From positions 1-64,000 of the forward strand of contig CAYXVG010000006.1 of the NCBI GenBank assembly GCA_964468205.1: a stretch of 64,000 nt of DNA, read 5' to 3'. Position 1 is the first letter of the stretch, and each line of letters starts with the position of its first letter. The position numbers and the translations under genes are program-made. Positions 43,352 to 52,242 of this stretch are shown here, piece by piece. The notes beneath the pieces were generated by a model. It ran no database searches, had not been told where the DNA came from, and saw only the letters and a list, made by a program, of their open reading frames with translations. The DNA is from CAWELS01 sp964468205 (lineage in GTDB: Bacteria; Acidobacteriota; Terriglobia; Bryobacterales; Bryobacteraceae).

Positions 43352-43558
43352 TTATCGCAGCGCCGAGTGAGGGCCACCGTTGGCTTCGACCGGCTCATGG
43401 TCATGAGGGCCATCAGCCCTGCTGTCGGCTCCGAGCAGATCGGCGGCCGTGGTCTGATCCTGCGGGTAGTCCTCCGCCAGGACGATCCAGATGCCGTCCG
43501 GGTGCTCGTTGATGATCGCCTGCTTCTGTTCTTCTGTGAGATCTTTCATCTCCATCAC
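43352..43558 (-). CDS. Small acidic protein after the J-domain gene
   Basis: This 68-residue protein reads MMEMKDLTEEQKQAIINEHP then DGIWIVLAEDYPQD and a flexible tail. A very strong GAAGGAAGGAG site lies just before the ATG at 43558, and the gene begins ten bases after the stop of the upstream gene, so it belongs to the same operon. I do not recognise it. Confidence 0.6.
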   Translation of the reverse strand: MMEMKDLTEEQKQAIINEHPDGIWIVLAEDYPQDQTTAADLLGADSRADGPHDHEPVEANGGPHSALR

Positions 43559-43568
43559 ACTCCTTCCT

Positions 43569-45170
43569 TCAGTCGAACGATTCCACGTAATCGGAACTCT
43601 GGTCTGCTTGCTTCAGGACGTCGGCGAGCCAGCGCTTCTTCTTCCGTCCCCGAACCACGCGACCGACGAAGCCGAGATCCCGTCCGACGTTATCTCGATT
43701 CTGCCGAACATCCTTGCGGGTAGCCCGAGCATAGCGGCACAGGAAGTCTTCGAGATTCTCCGGCCTCCTATAGATGTAGGTCGCGTGGCCTGGCTGTGGG
43801 ATCTCGGCCACAAGCGCATGCTCCCAGTCGAAAAGGTACTCATCTCGGATCAGGAACCAGGAGCGGCTCTTCTCGCGTAGCTGGTCGAAATAGAACGGCT
43901 CGTAGTCGGGACGCCAAGTGACGTGTTGGGGCTTGAGCCGGGGCGACACTGCCAGTTCGTCGAACCATCGCGCGATAACCGTGTGCTCTACAGGATGGCT
44001 CTCGACCTGCTTCCGAATCCGCTCGACGACCGCGGCGTGCTCGCCCAACAACGCATGGATGGCTTTGGCCTGCTCGATGTCGTCAGCAAGGTTTTCGGGA
44101 AGGGTGACCTGGAGTCGCGACGGCAAAGCCGCTTGCCAGTTCACGAGCCGCCATTCACCCTGGTGCAGCCGGTACCTGCCGGCGTGGACGAGCGTCGCCT
44201 CAACCTCAATGCGGCTCTTGAGCCAATGCTTCCACTGATTCCAGGTGACGTCCCAGCGCAACGGGAGCAGCCCGCCATCGAGCCAGACCTCGACCTTCCG
44301 GCGGGGATCCCGGCAGACAACCCTGTCGGCGAGGAACTCGCCACGGCGGAGTAAAAGAGTCAGTCGCCGAAGGCTCATCTCCGGACGATAGGCAATGATC
44401 CGGCATCCGAAGAAGATGTCCGCATCGGGTGAGAGTTGGCCTTCGACAAGAATCCAACCGTGACCGCCGTAGGGGAACAACGCCGGCGCGTCAGGTGAGC
44501 GGAGGAGAGCATCGTAGCAGGTTCGCAGGTCCGGGTGCGCGAGCACGTTGAAGGCGCGCTCCGCCCGGACGCGGTCTCGATCCGAATCGTGGCCGGCATT
44601 GAGTTCTACGGAACGAAGCCGCCAGGCGAGCCGGAGATCCGCCGGCGAGGCCTCGTTCGTGATGCCGAGAACACCGTACAGGCTCTCGCCGGAGCCGTTC
44701 TCCTCCAGGAGGTAGAAGTAGCGGCGCAAGGCAGAGGTGTCGATGTGGATGGCCTTCGTCGCAGCACCAATGGGCATTTCGGCCCGAACATAGCTGGCGC
44801 CGTTGCGACCGGCTTTCGGTTGTGTGACATGGCCGATGCCGGCGGACAGCAGGGTCCGCTTGGCCTGGCGGGTACCGCGCTCGACCAGGAAATCCGTGTG
44901 GACTTCCTGGTCGGCAGCACCCAGTGGCGCGAGCCGGTCCGAGACCTGCAGAAAGCACCCGAGGAACGGCGCCACGTGGAAGGAATGGCCCTCGTCGCAA
45001 ACACAGCGGTAGCGATCGTCACCGGGAACCACTTCCCGGACCGTCCGATAGGCGAGTTCCGGCCGAGCCACATCAGCAGAATACGCCGAAGGACGGGAAT
45101 CACAAAGGGAGTTGCCAGAGACTCGGTGGAGCAAGCAGATCGCATTGATAAGAAGGCAGTTGCGAGCCAA
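43569..45170 (-). CDS. J-domain-like protein with degenerate HPD motif
   Basis: The product is up to 533 residues. Around residues 155-215 it has a J-like helix hairpin (SLYGVLGITNEASPADLRLA, then ERAFNVLAHPDLRTCYDALL), but the loop that should carry HPD reads AGHDSD, so stimulation of DnaK is doubtful. The N-terminal part (YRCVCDEGHSFHVAPF) could bind zinc; the C-terminal half is unknown. The start is uncertain: TTG 45170 gives the whole frame, ATG 44777 gives a form starting just before the J region. It lies five bases after the CPBP gene. Confidence 0.65.
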   Translation of the reverse strand: MARNCLLINAICLLHRVSGNSLCDSRPSAYSADVARPELAYRTVREVVPGDDRYRCVCDEGHSFHVAPFLGCFLQVSDRLAPLGAADQEVHTDFLVERGTRQAKRTLLSAGIGHVTQPKAGRNGASYVRAEMPIGAATKAIHIDTSALRRYFYLLEENGSGESLYGVLGITNEASPADLRLAWRLRSVELNAGHDSDRDRVRAERAFNVLAHPDLRTCYDALLRSPDAPALFPYGGHGWILVEGQLSPDADIFFGCRIIAYRPEMSLRRLTLLLRRGEFLADRVVCRDPRRKVEVWLDGGLLPLRWDVTWNQWKHWLKSRIEVEATLVHAGRYRLHQGEWRLVNWQAALPSRLQVTLPENLADDIEQAKAIHALLGEHAAVVERIRKQVESHPVEHTVIARWFDELAVSPRLKPQHVTWRPDYEPFYFDQLREKSRSWFLIRDEYLFDWEHALVAEIPQPGHATYIYRRPENLEDFLCRYARATRKDVRQNRDNVGRDLGFVGRVVRGRKKKRWLADVLKQADQSSDYVESFD

Positions 45171-45174
45171 TGGT

Positions 45175-45828
45175 TCACGTGCCCTGACCTACCGCGGTGC
45201 CGAGCAGAACGATGCCTGCGTTGTACGTGGCGTGGGCCACAACGCCGGGCACGGTGGAAGCGGACCTGTGGCGGAGCGTGGCGAAGACGAGCCCGGTGGA
45301 GAACGTCGTGGCGATCCTGAGGAAATGCCCAGCCGACCAAGCACCTGCACTGTGAGCCGCAGCGAAGAGGATTGCCGTCCCGCAGATTGCGATCGCGGAA
45401 ACCCAGTGCGATGAGACGGCGCCGCCAACGGCGAAGAGCATCCGGAACAGGTAGCCACGGAACACGCACTCCTCGACGAGGGGCACGAAGGAGACCAGCA
45501 TCATCAGTGTCGCGATGGAGGGCCTGCTACCGTTAGAGGGGCCTGGGATGGAGACGGGCGCGGCTTCGTGCGCAGCCTGGTACAGCAGAGCGGTGCAGGC
45601 GACCATGACCCCGCCGGCCAGAAGACCCCTCCAACACCAACGGCGGCCGGGCCAGTCCCACGCCAGGTACTCGAAGCCCAATTGCCTGAGCCGGCCACAC
45701 TGAGAGAAACAAAAGACGACCAACGCCGCCAGCGCGACAATCAGAACAGAGGGATGTGAGTCTGCGATTTGCCAGAGGTGCCATACGAGGGTGGCCAGCA
45801 GCGCGACGATAGCCTCTCGCCAGGGCAC
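45175..45828 (-). CDS. CPBP family intramembrane metalloprotease
   Basis: This 217-residue membrane protein has several hydrophobic segments and the CPBP (Abi/Rce1-like) motifs: EECVFRGYLF (EExxxR), FAAAHSAGAW for the second site and HATYNAG for the third. These residues bind the metal in CAAX-type proteases. The start is GTG 45828. Such proteins are implicated in prenyl-protein processing and bacteriocin self-immunity. It leads the minus-strand run CPBP, J-domain protein, small acidic protein. Confidence 0.85.
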   Translation of the reverse strand: MPWREAIVALLATLVWHLWQIADSHPSVLIVALAALVVFCFSQCGRLRQLGFEYLAWDWPGRRWCWRGLLAGGVMVACTALLYQAAHEAAPVSIPGPSNGSRPSIATLMMLVSFVPLVEECVFRGYLFRMLFAVGGAVSSHWVSAIAICGTAILFAAAHSAGAWSAGHFLRIATTFSTGLVFATLRHRSASTVPGVVAHATYNAGIVLLGTAVGQGT

Positions 45829-45916
45829 TCGACAATTGTGAGCCAGAATTGCGGAAGGGCAGAGGGAGTTCGCCGTGGCGACCGGCCTTGGGGTATTTCC
45901 TGGCCGACAAACTCTA

Positions 45917-46576
45917 TCACCGCTCCGCGCCGAGTTGCAGGCCGTGGATTCTCAACGCCTCCTGCAACTCCCCATCGGCTGGGTCGATATCTTCGGTCTC
46001 CTTCGGCTGCACAAGGAACGGTTCGAAGAGTGCCCAATTCTCAACTTCGTGGCCATACCTCGACCGGTAGTGAACGCCATCGAAGCCGGCCTCGAAGGCG
46101 ATGCGGGCCGCTCGTTGCGTCAGGCGTCTGGGCGCTGAGAGGTGCAATGTGGCGGCATCGAGGTCTTCGACACTGAGTGCACGGAGATCGGCGACGAGGC
46201 TGATTCGCAGGTGGCCGACCCAAGAGCTGGCGTAGAGATCCGCATAGCGGCCGTTGGCCGCAGCCGATCCCACTACGCGTTTCTCCAGCCATTCGGACGG
46301 CACCGTGGCGAGAGGAAAGAAGTCGTCATCCCCTTCTATTTGACGAAGCTCCTCCAGGAGATTCAGATCAAGGCGGAAGCGCGCCAGTGTTTCCAGAAAG
46401 CAGCCGAGTCTCCTTGACGATGCGTAAAGGACCCGGAAGAACCCCTGGGGATCATCGAAACGGTTTCCGAAGGTGCCATCTGGACCGGCGAGCGCCCAGT
46501 CCAGCGGCTGCCAGGGATCAGGACGTCGGCCGAGACGGTAGATGACCGAGGGCGCAGTAACAAAGGGTAGGTGCAG
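45917..46576 (-). CDS. RES-domain toxin of a RES/Xre system, CTG start
   Basis: This roughly 219-residue protein has the RES pattern: VIYRLGRRPDPW near the start, GTFGNRFDDPQGFFRVLYAS, GCFLETLARF, then ISLVADLRAL and FDGVHYRSRY. RES proteins of the MbcT type degrade NAD+. The reading frame runs on from the antitoxin stop (46580-46582) without ATG, GTG or TTG before the conserved VIYRLGR; CTG 46576 is the only near-cognate start, so the start is inferred. An ATG exists only at 46303, inside the domain. If CTG is used, translation follows the antitoxin by one codon. Confidence 0.7.
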   Translation of the reverse strand: MHLPFVTAPSVIYRLGRRPDPWQPLDWALAGPDGTFGNRFDDPQGFFRVLYASSRRLGCFLETLARFRLDLNLLEELRQIEGDDDFFPLATVPSEWLEKRVVGSAAANGRYADLYASSWVGHLRISLVADLRALSVEDLDAATLHLSAPRRLTQRAARIAFEAGFDGVHYRSRYGHEVENWALFEPFLVQPKETEDIDPADGELQEALRIHGLQLGAER

Positions 46577-46579
46577 CGC

Positions 46580-46966
46580 TCACCCTCCCGCCACGAAAGA
46601 TCGTGCCGCACGCAGTATCTCGGGGCCCACGATATCGAGGTCTTCCTCACGGATCAAACGGATTGGTACACGGTCGTCCAGGTCAGGGTTCAATCCGGTG
46701 AACCAGGCCTGAACGACCCGCTTGTCATCGTGCTCTCGCAAGGTCTTGGCAACCTGAAACGCGAATCGCAGACGCACATCGGCGCTCTTGTACGGGTCGC
46801 CGCCTTCGATCCACCGATCGACGGCGCGGATATCCTTCACACCGCCAATGTAGGCGGTCAGCTTCTTGCCAAGGATCTCCGCGAGCTGGCCGATCAGGTC
46901 GGAGAAGGTGGTGGTGGTCGCCTCCCGATGTGCCTTCAGTTCTGGACGTGCCGGAGTCTCAAGCAT
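46580..46966 (-). CDS. Xre/MbcA-like antitoxin
   Basis: This 128-residue protein has a helical DNA-binding-like N-terminal half (FSDLIGQLAEILGKKLTAYI, then VKDIRAVDRWIEG) and the C-terminal antitoxin-type segment WFTGLNPDL.DRVPIRLI, typical of the ParS/MbcA (DUF2384-like) family that neutralises RES toxins. It is upstream of the RES gene on the same strand. The start at 46966 is chosen for a GAGGG site seven bases upstream; in-frame ATG codons at 46981 and 47014 are possible. Confidence 0.75.
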   Translation of the reverse strand: MLETPARPELKAHREATTTTFSDLIGQLAEILGKKLTAYIGGVKDIRAVDRWIEGGDPYKSADVRLRFAFQVAKTLREHDDKRVVQAWFTGLNPDLDDRVPIRLIREEDLDIVGPEILRAARSFVAGG

Positions 46967-47158
46967 TCGTGGCGCCCTCATCCAAAGGATATCAGAATCC
47001 CGGCCAAATGCCAATATAATCCCAGGATAATCGCAAGGCCGGTCGGTCTACAATCTAAGAAGCGCCACACGGAGGGGACTGATGGGCGTCATGTCGGCTC
47101 TGGGAACCACGCGAGTCGTCGAGCCTCCACTCCCAGGTCCGAGCTGAAGGGTGAAGCG

Positions 47159-49768
47159 GTGATTGTTCGATCCAGATCGCTGCTGCATATTGGAGTCGCG
47201 AGGGTGGCTCTGTGCCTTCTCATCTTTCCGTCCCTGGCGGATGCGGCCGACCCGGACAAGCTGCTAGAGAGAGCTGACCGGCTGGCGTGGCTCAAGAATT
47301 GGCCGGAAGCTGGTCCGCTCTACGTTCAGGCGGAACAACTCTACGAAAACGAGGGCGACACCAGAAATGCACTCTACGCCAAAATCGGGCGCCTCCGCTC
47401 TCAAGTCGGCTCACTGTCATACCTGGATGCGTCGGACTACCTGGGCAGCCTCCTCGAGTCTCCGGTCGTTCAGAGCGACCCCGAATTGAGGCTCCATTGC
47501 CTTACTGCGAAGGCAGAGTTCGACATCACTTCACGGCCTCCTCCTGAGTCACGACCGCTCTGGGAGGAGGTGCGAGAACTGGCTGGCCAGCTCGGCGACG
47601 AAGGCTGGGAGGCGCGCGCGTCGGGGGAGCTGGGCATAATCTCCTTTCTCGAAGGTGACAGCGGCTCAGCCCTCACGCTGGTTGGAGAAGCGCTGAAGTC
47701 GGCCATGGCTACCGGCGACATCGGCTCCCAGGTCCGATATCTGGGGCTCATCGGCCGCGCATTGGCGCAATTCGGGCGGCACGACACCGCGCTCGAATAT
47801 TTCAGGCGGGCGATTTTGCTGGCCGAAAGCACGCCCGGCGCCGGCTACCCATACATTGCGGTCATCGGACGCGGAGAAGCGCTCATGGCGCTGGGCAAGC
47901 TGTCTGAAACCCGGAAAGTCTTTGAGGGAGCGTTGGAGAAGGCCACTGGCTCGCGGGCACTCGGCTACCAGGTCGAGTTGCTCATCCACTTGGGAACGCT
48001 CCACGTGGCGGACGGCGATCGGCAACTGGGAATCGAATACCTGGAGAAAGCCGCGAACTCGGCCGTGGAGGGGCAGTTGGACAGGCTGACCGCCCGCGCC
48101 ATGCTGGAACTCGCGAAGCTGTACCGCGAGAGCGGAGACGTCGAAAAAGCTGAGGAGTATGCCGCCATCGGCACGCAAGCCCGGCTGGCCATTGGGGAGG
48201 TGTACACACATGCCGCGGACTTGGCAGTCCAAGCGGACTTGAAGGCGGCGGAGGGGAATTTCGACGAGGCTGATGCTTTGTACGCTCGCGCTACGGACAT
48301 TGTCGACGGGATGCTGGTGAACGTGCCCACGCTGGATGCACGCAGCTCACTCGTGGCGGCCAAGAGCGACATCTATGTGAAGCACTTCACTCTGGCTGTC
48401 GAGAAGCTCGATGATCTGCCGAAGGCTTTCCGCATCGTGGAGCAAGCCAGGGGCCGGTCGGCGGCCGACGGACTACGGGCACGCCCGTTCGAGATGACTG
48501 GTGAACCTGGCGAGCGGAGCCCGGCGGACGCGAAGATCGCCAGGCTCCAGATGGACCTGAGACGAAGCGAGGATCCCAGGCAGAGGGCAGTGCTGTTGGA
48601 CCAAATCTTCGAGGTTGAGCAGGAGTTGAAGCTCGAAGGCGCCGCGGTGATTAGCGGTGGTGTTCCAGTCGGATTGCACGAGCTGCAGCGGGTTCTCGGA
48701 GAAGATGAGCTCGTCCTTGAGTACGTTCTTAGCGAGCCTGCTTCGTTCTGCCTTGTGATTGACCGTAATGAGGTCGGCGTAGTGAGGCTGAACGGCCGCC
48801 GGCAAATCGAGGAGAAGGTCGAGCAGTACCTTTCATCAGTTCGGTCGATGAAGGTCAATCGGTCGCTGGCAGGAGACGTGTTCCGCGAGCTGCTGGCGCC
48901 GGTGAGCTCGCGCCTGGCGGAGAAGTCAAAGCTGATTGTCGTTCCTGACGGGACGCTCCACTGGCTTCCATTCGGCAGCCTTGTAGGACCGGACGGGAAG
49001 TACCTCGTACAATCGCACGTGGTAACGGCGGCTCCATCGGGTACGGTCCTGCACTTGTTGCGGACCTCCGATCGCGACGAGGGGCCGACACTGCCGCTAT
49101 TGGCGGTCGGCAACGTCCAGTACGGCTCCAACCGAATCGCTCAGACACGCGGTCTCTATGACGTTGAAGGAGAGCGGTTCGGGACACTACCATCGACGTT
49201 GAAGGAGGTCAGCGAAGCGGCGACGATCGCCGGAGGGCAGAGCGTGTTGCTCATTGGCGAGCGCGCCACCGAGACTTCCTTCAAGGCCCAGCCGTTGTCC
49301 AGCTTCCGTATCCTCCACCTCGCCTTGCACGGGGTCGCCAGCACACAATATCCGGAACGCGCAGCCCTTGTCTTCGGGCCCGACGGCGCATCGAACGAGG
49401 ACGGGTTGCTGCAGGCGCGCGAGATCGGCCGTCTCCGGCTCGCGGCGGACCTCGTGATCCTCTCGGCCTGCAACACCGGAATCGGCCGGTTGGAAGGTCA
49501 GGAGGGCGTGGCCAACCTGGTGCGGGCCTTCCTGTTTGCCGGTGCCAGAAGTGTCGTCGCAAGCCAATGGCCAGCCGATGACGTTGCTACCGCGGCACTC
49601 ATGAAGCGCTTCTACACGCGTCTGGCCGAGGGACTCGACAGCGGCTCGGCGCTCCGGCGCGCCAAGCTGGACCTGATCGCGACCCACGGCGGCGAGGTTG
49701 CGCCATACTATTGGGCAGGATTCACGCTGGTTGGAGAGGGTTCAGCTCCAACGGAATTCACTCAGTAG
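47159..49768 (+). CDS. Secreted CHAT-domain TPR protein
   Basis: This 869-residue protein has a signal peptide (VALCLLIFPSLADAAD), a TPR region at about residues 40-430, a linker and a C-terminal CHAT domain with the catalytic His in LHLALHG and Cys in LSACNTG. CHAT proteases are caspase-like and are often activated by partner proteins. The start is GTG 47159, with GAAGGG upstream and an immediate n-region; an ATG in the frame 588 bases earlier lies inside the antitoxin gene region and is rejected. It is followed eleven bases later by a PDZ/S41 peptidase gene. Confidence 0.85.
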   Translation: MIVRSRSLLHIGVARVALCLLIFPSLADAADPDKLLERADRLAWLKNWPEAGPLYVQAEQLYENEGDTRNALYAKIGRLRSQVGSLSYLDASDYLGSLLESPVVQSDPELRLHCLTAKAEFDITSRPPPESRPLWEEVRELAGQLGDEGWEARASGELGIISFLEGDSGSALTLVGEALKSAMATGDIGSQVRYLGLIGRALAQFGRHDTALEYFRRAILLAESTPGAGYPYIAVIGRGEALMALGKLSETRKVFEGALEKATGSRALGYQVELLIHLGTLHVADGDRQLGIEYLEKAANSAVEGQLDRLTARAMLELAKLYRESGDVEKAEEYAAIGTQARLAIGEVYTHAADLAVQADLKAAEGNFDEADALYARATDIVDGMLVNVPTLDARSSLVAAKSDIYVKHFTLAVEKLDDLPKAFRIVEQARGRSAADGLRARPFEMTGEPGERSPADAKIARLQMDLRRSEDPRQRAVLLDQIFEVEQELKLEGAAVISGGVPVGLHELQRVLGEDELVLEYVLSEPASFCLVIDRNEVGVVRLNGRRQIEEKVEQYLSSVRSMKVNRSLAGDVFRELLAPVSSRLAEKSKLIVVPDGTLHWLPFGSLVGPDGKYLVQSHVVTAAPSGTVLHLLRTSDRDEGPTLPLLAVGNVQYGSNRIAQTRGLYDVEGERFGTLPSTLKEVSEAATIAGGQSVLLIGERATETSFKAQPLSSFRILHLALHGVASTQYPERAALVFGPDGASNEDGLLQAREIGRLRLAADLVILSACNTGIGRLEGQEGVANLVRAFLFAGARSVVASQWPADDVATAALMKRFYTRLAEGLDSGSALRRAKLDLIATHGGEVAPYYWAGFTLVGEGSAPTEFTQ

Positions 49769-49778
49769 GGACTGGCAA

Positions 49779-51011
49779 GTGGACCTGACGCCACAACAGA
49801 GAAAGAAGCTCCTGGGCAAGGTGGAGCGGCTCGTTGCCCGCAAGTTCTTCGACGCCAACTTCAATGGCCACGACTGGCCGGCGCTGGTGAAGGCCCGGGA
49901 GAAACAGATCCTGGAGGCTGGGAGCCCGGAAGAATTCGAGAAGGAGGTCCACAGCCTGGTCTCTCAGCTCGGAGTCAGCCATATCGGTTTCGGGCACGAG
50001 AGTTCGAGGCGAGTACCCTCCCGCCGTTCCATTTGCGCAACGTTCCGCAACCACGAGAGTTCTAACGGACCGTGCTGGGTCTTCCAGGACGTCCACGAAG
50101 ACGGGCCTGCCTTCAATGCGGGCCTGCGACCAGGTGATGTGCTGTGCACGGTCAATGGCCGCGAGATCCGTCCGCCGGAGGATCCCGAATTCCCGATGGG
50201 CATCACGATGCCCGTGACGATCGAGAGAAGGGATGGGCAGCGGCAGTCGATTGAACTGGCGGTTCCGAAATCCAAGTCGAAGAAGTTCCCCTATACAGAG
50301 CCCCGTCTTGTTTCCTGGTCGAAGCTGGAAGAGGGCGTGGGCTGGCTGAAGGTCAGCATGTTCCCAGGCCAGGTGGGGATCGACATCTCCCATGACATTG
50401 ATGAGGCCGTCCGACAGTTGGAGGACTGCGGCCGGCTGATCATCGACCTGCGCGGCAATTCCGGCGGCGGGATGGGCATGCTTCGGCTCATGAGCTATCT
50501 CACCCCGCACAAGTTGCCGGTAGGGTACAGCCTGACCAGGCGCCGGGCGCTGAAGGGCTACCGCAAGGAGGATCTTGCCCGGTTTGGCTGGATTCCGTCG
50601 CGCAAGATCGCTCTGATCTGGCTCGCCCTGCGATACGGCTTCGTGGACAAGTCAATCGCCGTTGTCACAGAGGGTCTAGGCCCGAAGCGGTTTCACGGAA
50701 GGATCGTCATCCTAGTGAACGAGCACAGCGCCAGCGCCAGCGAGGTGATTGCCGCGTTCGCCCAGGAGGACAAGCTGGCACGAATCGTTGGGACTCCGAC
50801 CGTAGGGCGGCTACTCAGCGGTGATCCGCACCGCGTCGGGCACGGCTACATGCTGGTAGTGCCAACGGCAGCGTACCTCACCTGGAACGGTCAATTCATC
50901 GAGGGCAAAGGGATCAAACCGGACCACGAGGTGGCCTGGTCGCTCGAGTCAGTCCGCGAGGGGAAGGACCATCAGATCGAGAGAGCTCTCGACATTGTGA
51001 AACAGCTATAA
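49779..51011 (+). CDS. PDZ-S41 family peptidase, no signal peptide
   Basis: This 410-residue protein has an N-terminal helical region, a PDZ domain (PAFNAGLRPGDVLCTVNGREI) and an S41 core with RLIIDLRGNSGGG and NEHSASASEV carrying the nucleophile Ser. No signal peptide is seen, so it may act in the cytoplasm. The start is GTG 49779; in-frame codons further left overlap the CHAT gene. The spacing suggests an operon with the CHAT gene, pairing two proteases. Confidence 0.8.
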   Translation: MDLTPQQRKKLLGKVERLVARKFFDANFNGHDWPALVKAREKQILEAGSPEEFEKEVHSLVSQLGVSHIGFGHESSRRVPSRRSICATFRNHESSNGPCWVFQDVHEDGPAFNAGLRPGDVLCTVNGREIRPPEDPEFPMGITMPVTIERRDGQRQSIELAVPKSKSKKFPYTEPRLVSWSKLEEGVGWLKVSMFPGQVGIDISHDIDEAVRQLEDCGRLIIDLRGNSGGGMGMLRLMSYLTPHKLPVGYSLTRRRALKGYRKEDLARFGWIPSRKIALIWLALRYGFVDKSIAVVTEGLGPKRFHGRIVILVNEHSASASEVIAAFAQEDKLARIVGTPTVGRLLSGDPHRVGHGYMLVVPTAAYLTWNGQFIEGKGIKPDHEVAWSLESVREGKDHQIERALDIVKQL

Positions 51012-51157
51012 CCTGGATGACGCTCGAACGTATTCGAGTTGAAGTCTACAGGCCAGAGATGCCAAACGATGCCAGTAGTGGTGGTCCGGGTCAATCTAGG
51101 AGAGCCGGGCCAGGTGAACGAGTTCAGGCCAATTTGACAAGGCCAATTCGCCCCCCA

Positions 51158-51174
51158 GCCCCAAAAAATGGGGC
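51158..51174. terminator. Hairpin in the spacer after the S41 gene
   Basis: GCCCCAAAAAATGGGGC forms a 5-base stem with a 7-base A-rich loop, located 150 bases after the S41 stop and just upstream of the next gene's -10 box. It has no T tract and could instead be an operator. Confidence 0.35.
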
Positions 51175-51182
51175 ATTCGTGA

Positions 51183-51188
51183 TATAAT
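51183..51188 (+). promoter_or_regulatory. -10 element TATAAT of the small exported-protein gene
   Basis: A consensus TATAAT lies 27 bases before GTG 51215, with AAAGGAGA between them. No consensus -35 is seen at the right spacing, where the hairpin at 51158-51174 sits. Confidence 0.55.
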
Positions 51189-51214
51189 TCGCCCACCAAG
51201 AAAGGAGACTCGCA

Positions 51215-52000
51215 GTGTCCAGCCGAGTCACAGCACTGATTTTCCTGTTCGTTTTTCTCACCTGCGCCGGACTCTTCGGTCAGGACGCCTTGACCAATGA
51301 CACGGTCATGAAGCTGTTGCAAGCTGGTCTGGGCGAGGAGGTGATCCTCACCATGGTTAACACCCAGCCCGCGAAGTACAGCCTCGCGGCCGAGGACCTC
51401 ATCAAGCTCAAAGAGGCCGGAGTGAGTGACGCCATCATCGCGGCGATGGTCCAGCGCAACGCCGGAATCACGCCGACGCCGGATCCGTCTGAAGCTTCGG
51501 CGACAAGCGACGAGCCGCTCGTCCCAGAGATTGGAGTGTACTACAAAAAGGATGGCAGGTGGGTAGACATTCCACCGGAGGTTGTCAACTGGAAGACTGG
51601 CGGGATCCTTAAGACTGTTGCCACGGCAGGCATCGTTAAAGGGGACGTGAATGGGCGGATCAATACTCCCAACTCGCCTACAAAGCTGGCGCTACCTGTT
51701 GAGTTCCTGATCTATGCGCCTGAAGGAACGGCTGTCACGGAGTATCAGCTCTTGGATTTGAGAGAGAAGGACAAGGCCCGTGAATTCCGAACGGTGACTG
51801 GCGGTGTATTGCATGCTTCCGGCGGTGCGACCCGGGACCTTGTTTCATACAAGGCAGACAGAATCGCACCGAGGCACTACGTCACGACAGTCACAAACTT
51901 AGCACCTGGCGAATATGGCTTCCTTCCGCCGAACCTCGCAGGCGCCCAGAGCGCCTCGGCCCAGTTGGGCAAGATGTACACGTTTTCGATTATCGAGTAG
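51215..52000 (+). CDS. Exported protein of unknown function
   Basis: This 261-residue protein has a signal peptide (LIFLFVFLTCAGLFGQ). A helical pair follows (LTNDTVMKLLQAGLGEEVIL and EDLIKLKEAGVSDAIIAAMV) of a kind common in Acidobacteriota exported proteins, then a beta-rich C-terminal domain. The start is GTG 51215, which fits the AAAGGAG site and the upstream TATAAT. The gene is probably transcribed alone. Confidence 0.75.
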   Translation: MSSRVTALIFLFVFLTCAGLFGQDALTNDTVMKLLQAGLGEEVILTMVNTQPAKYSLAAEDLIKLKEAGVSDAIIAAMVQRNAGITPTPDPSEASATSDEPLVPEIGVYYKKDGRWVDIPPEVVNWKTGGILKTVATAGIVKGDVNGRINTPNSPTKLALPVEFLIYAPEGTAVTEYQLLDLREKDKAREFRTVTGGVLHASGGATRDLVSYKADRIAPRHYVTTVTNLAPGEYGFLPPNLAGAQSASAQLGKMYTFSIIE

Positions 52001-52242
52001 AGGGACGGTGAGGCTAGCAGGCGCAGCTAAACGCCGTGACTGTACGCGGAAGTGCGCAACCCTTTTTCTTGGCTTCAACCTGCTTTTGTCTATTGGATCG
52101 AAACGCCGGTATGGAATTCTTCTTGGGGCGACTCCGACATTTCGACATTCTTATCTTGCCGTGACGTGTACGGAGGCGGCAGTTCTTGCATCAACCGTCC
52201 AACAGCGGTAAAGTGTAGCTTTCTGGAAAATCGGATCTGAAA
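52001..52242. other. Intergenic region before the RHS gene
   Basis: There is no gene and no clear promoter in these 242 bases. Confidence 0.4.

Noticed and set aside
46571..47158. Plus-strand extension of the CHAT gene
   Set aside because: It overlaps the antitoxin gene on the other strand and lacks protein-like composition; the signal peptide starts at 47159.
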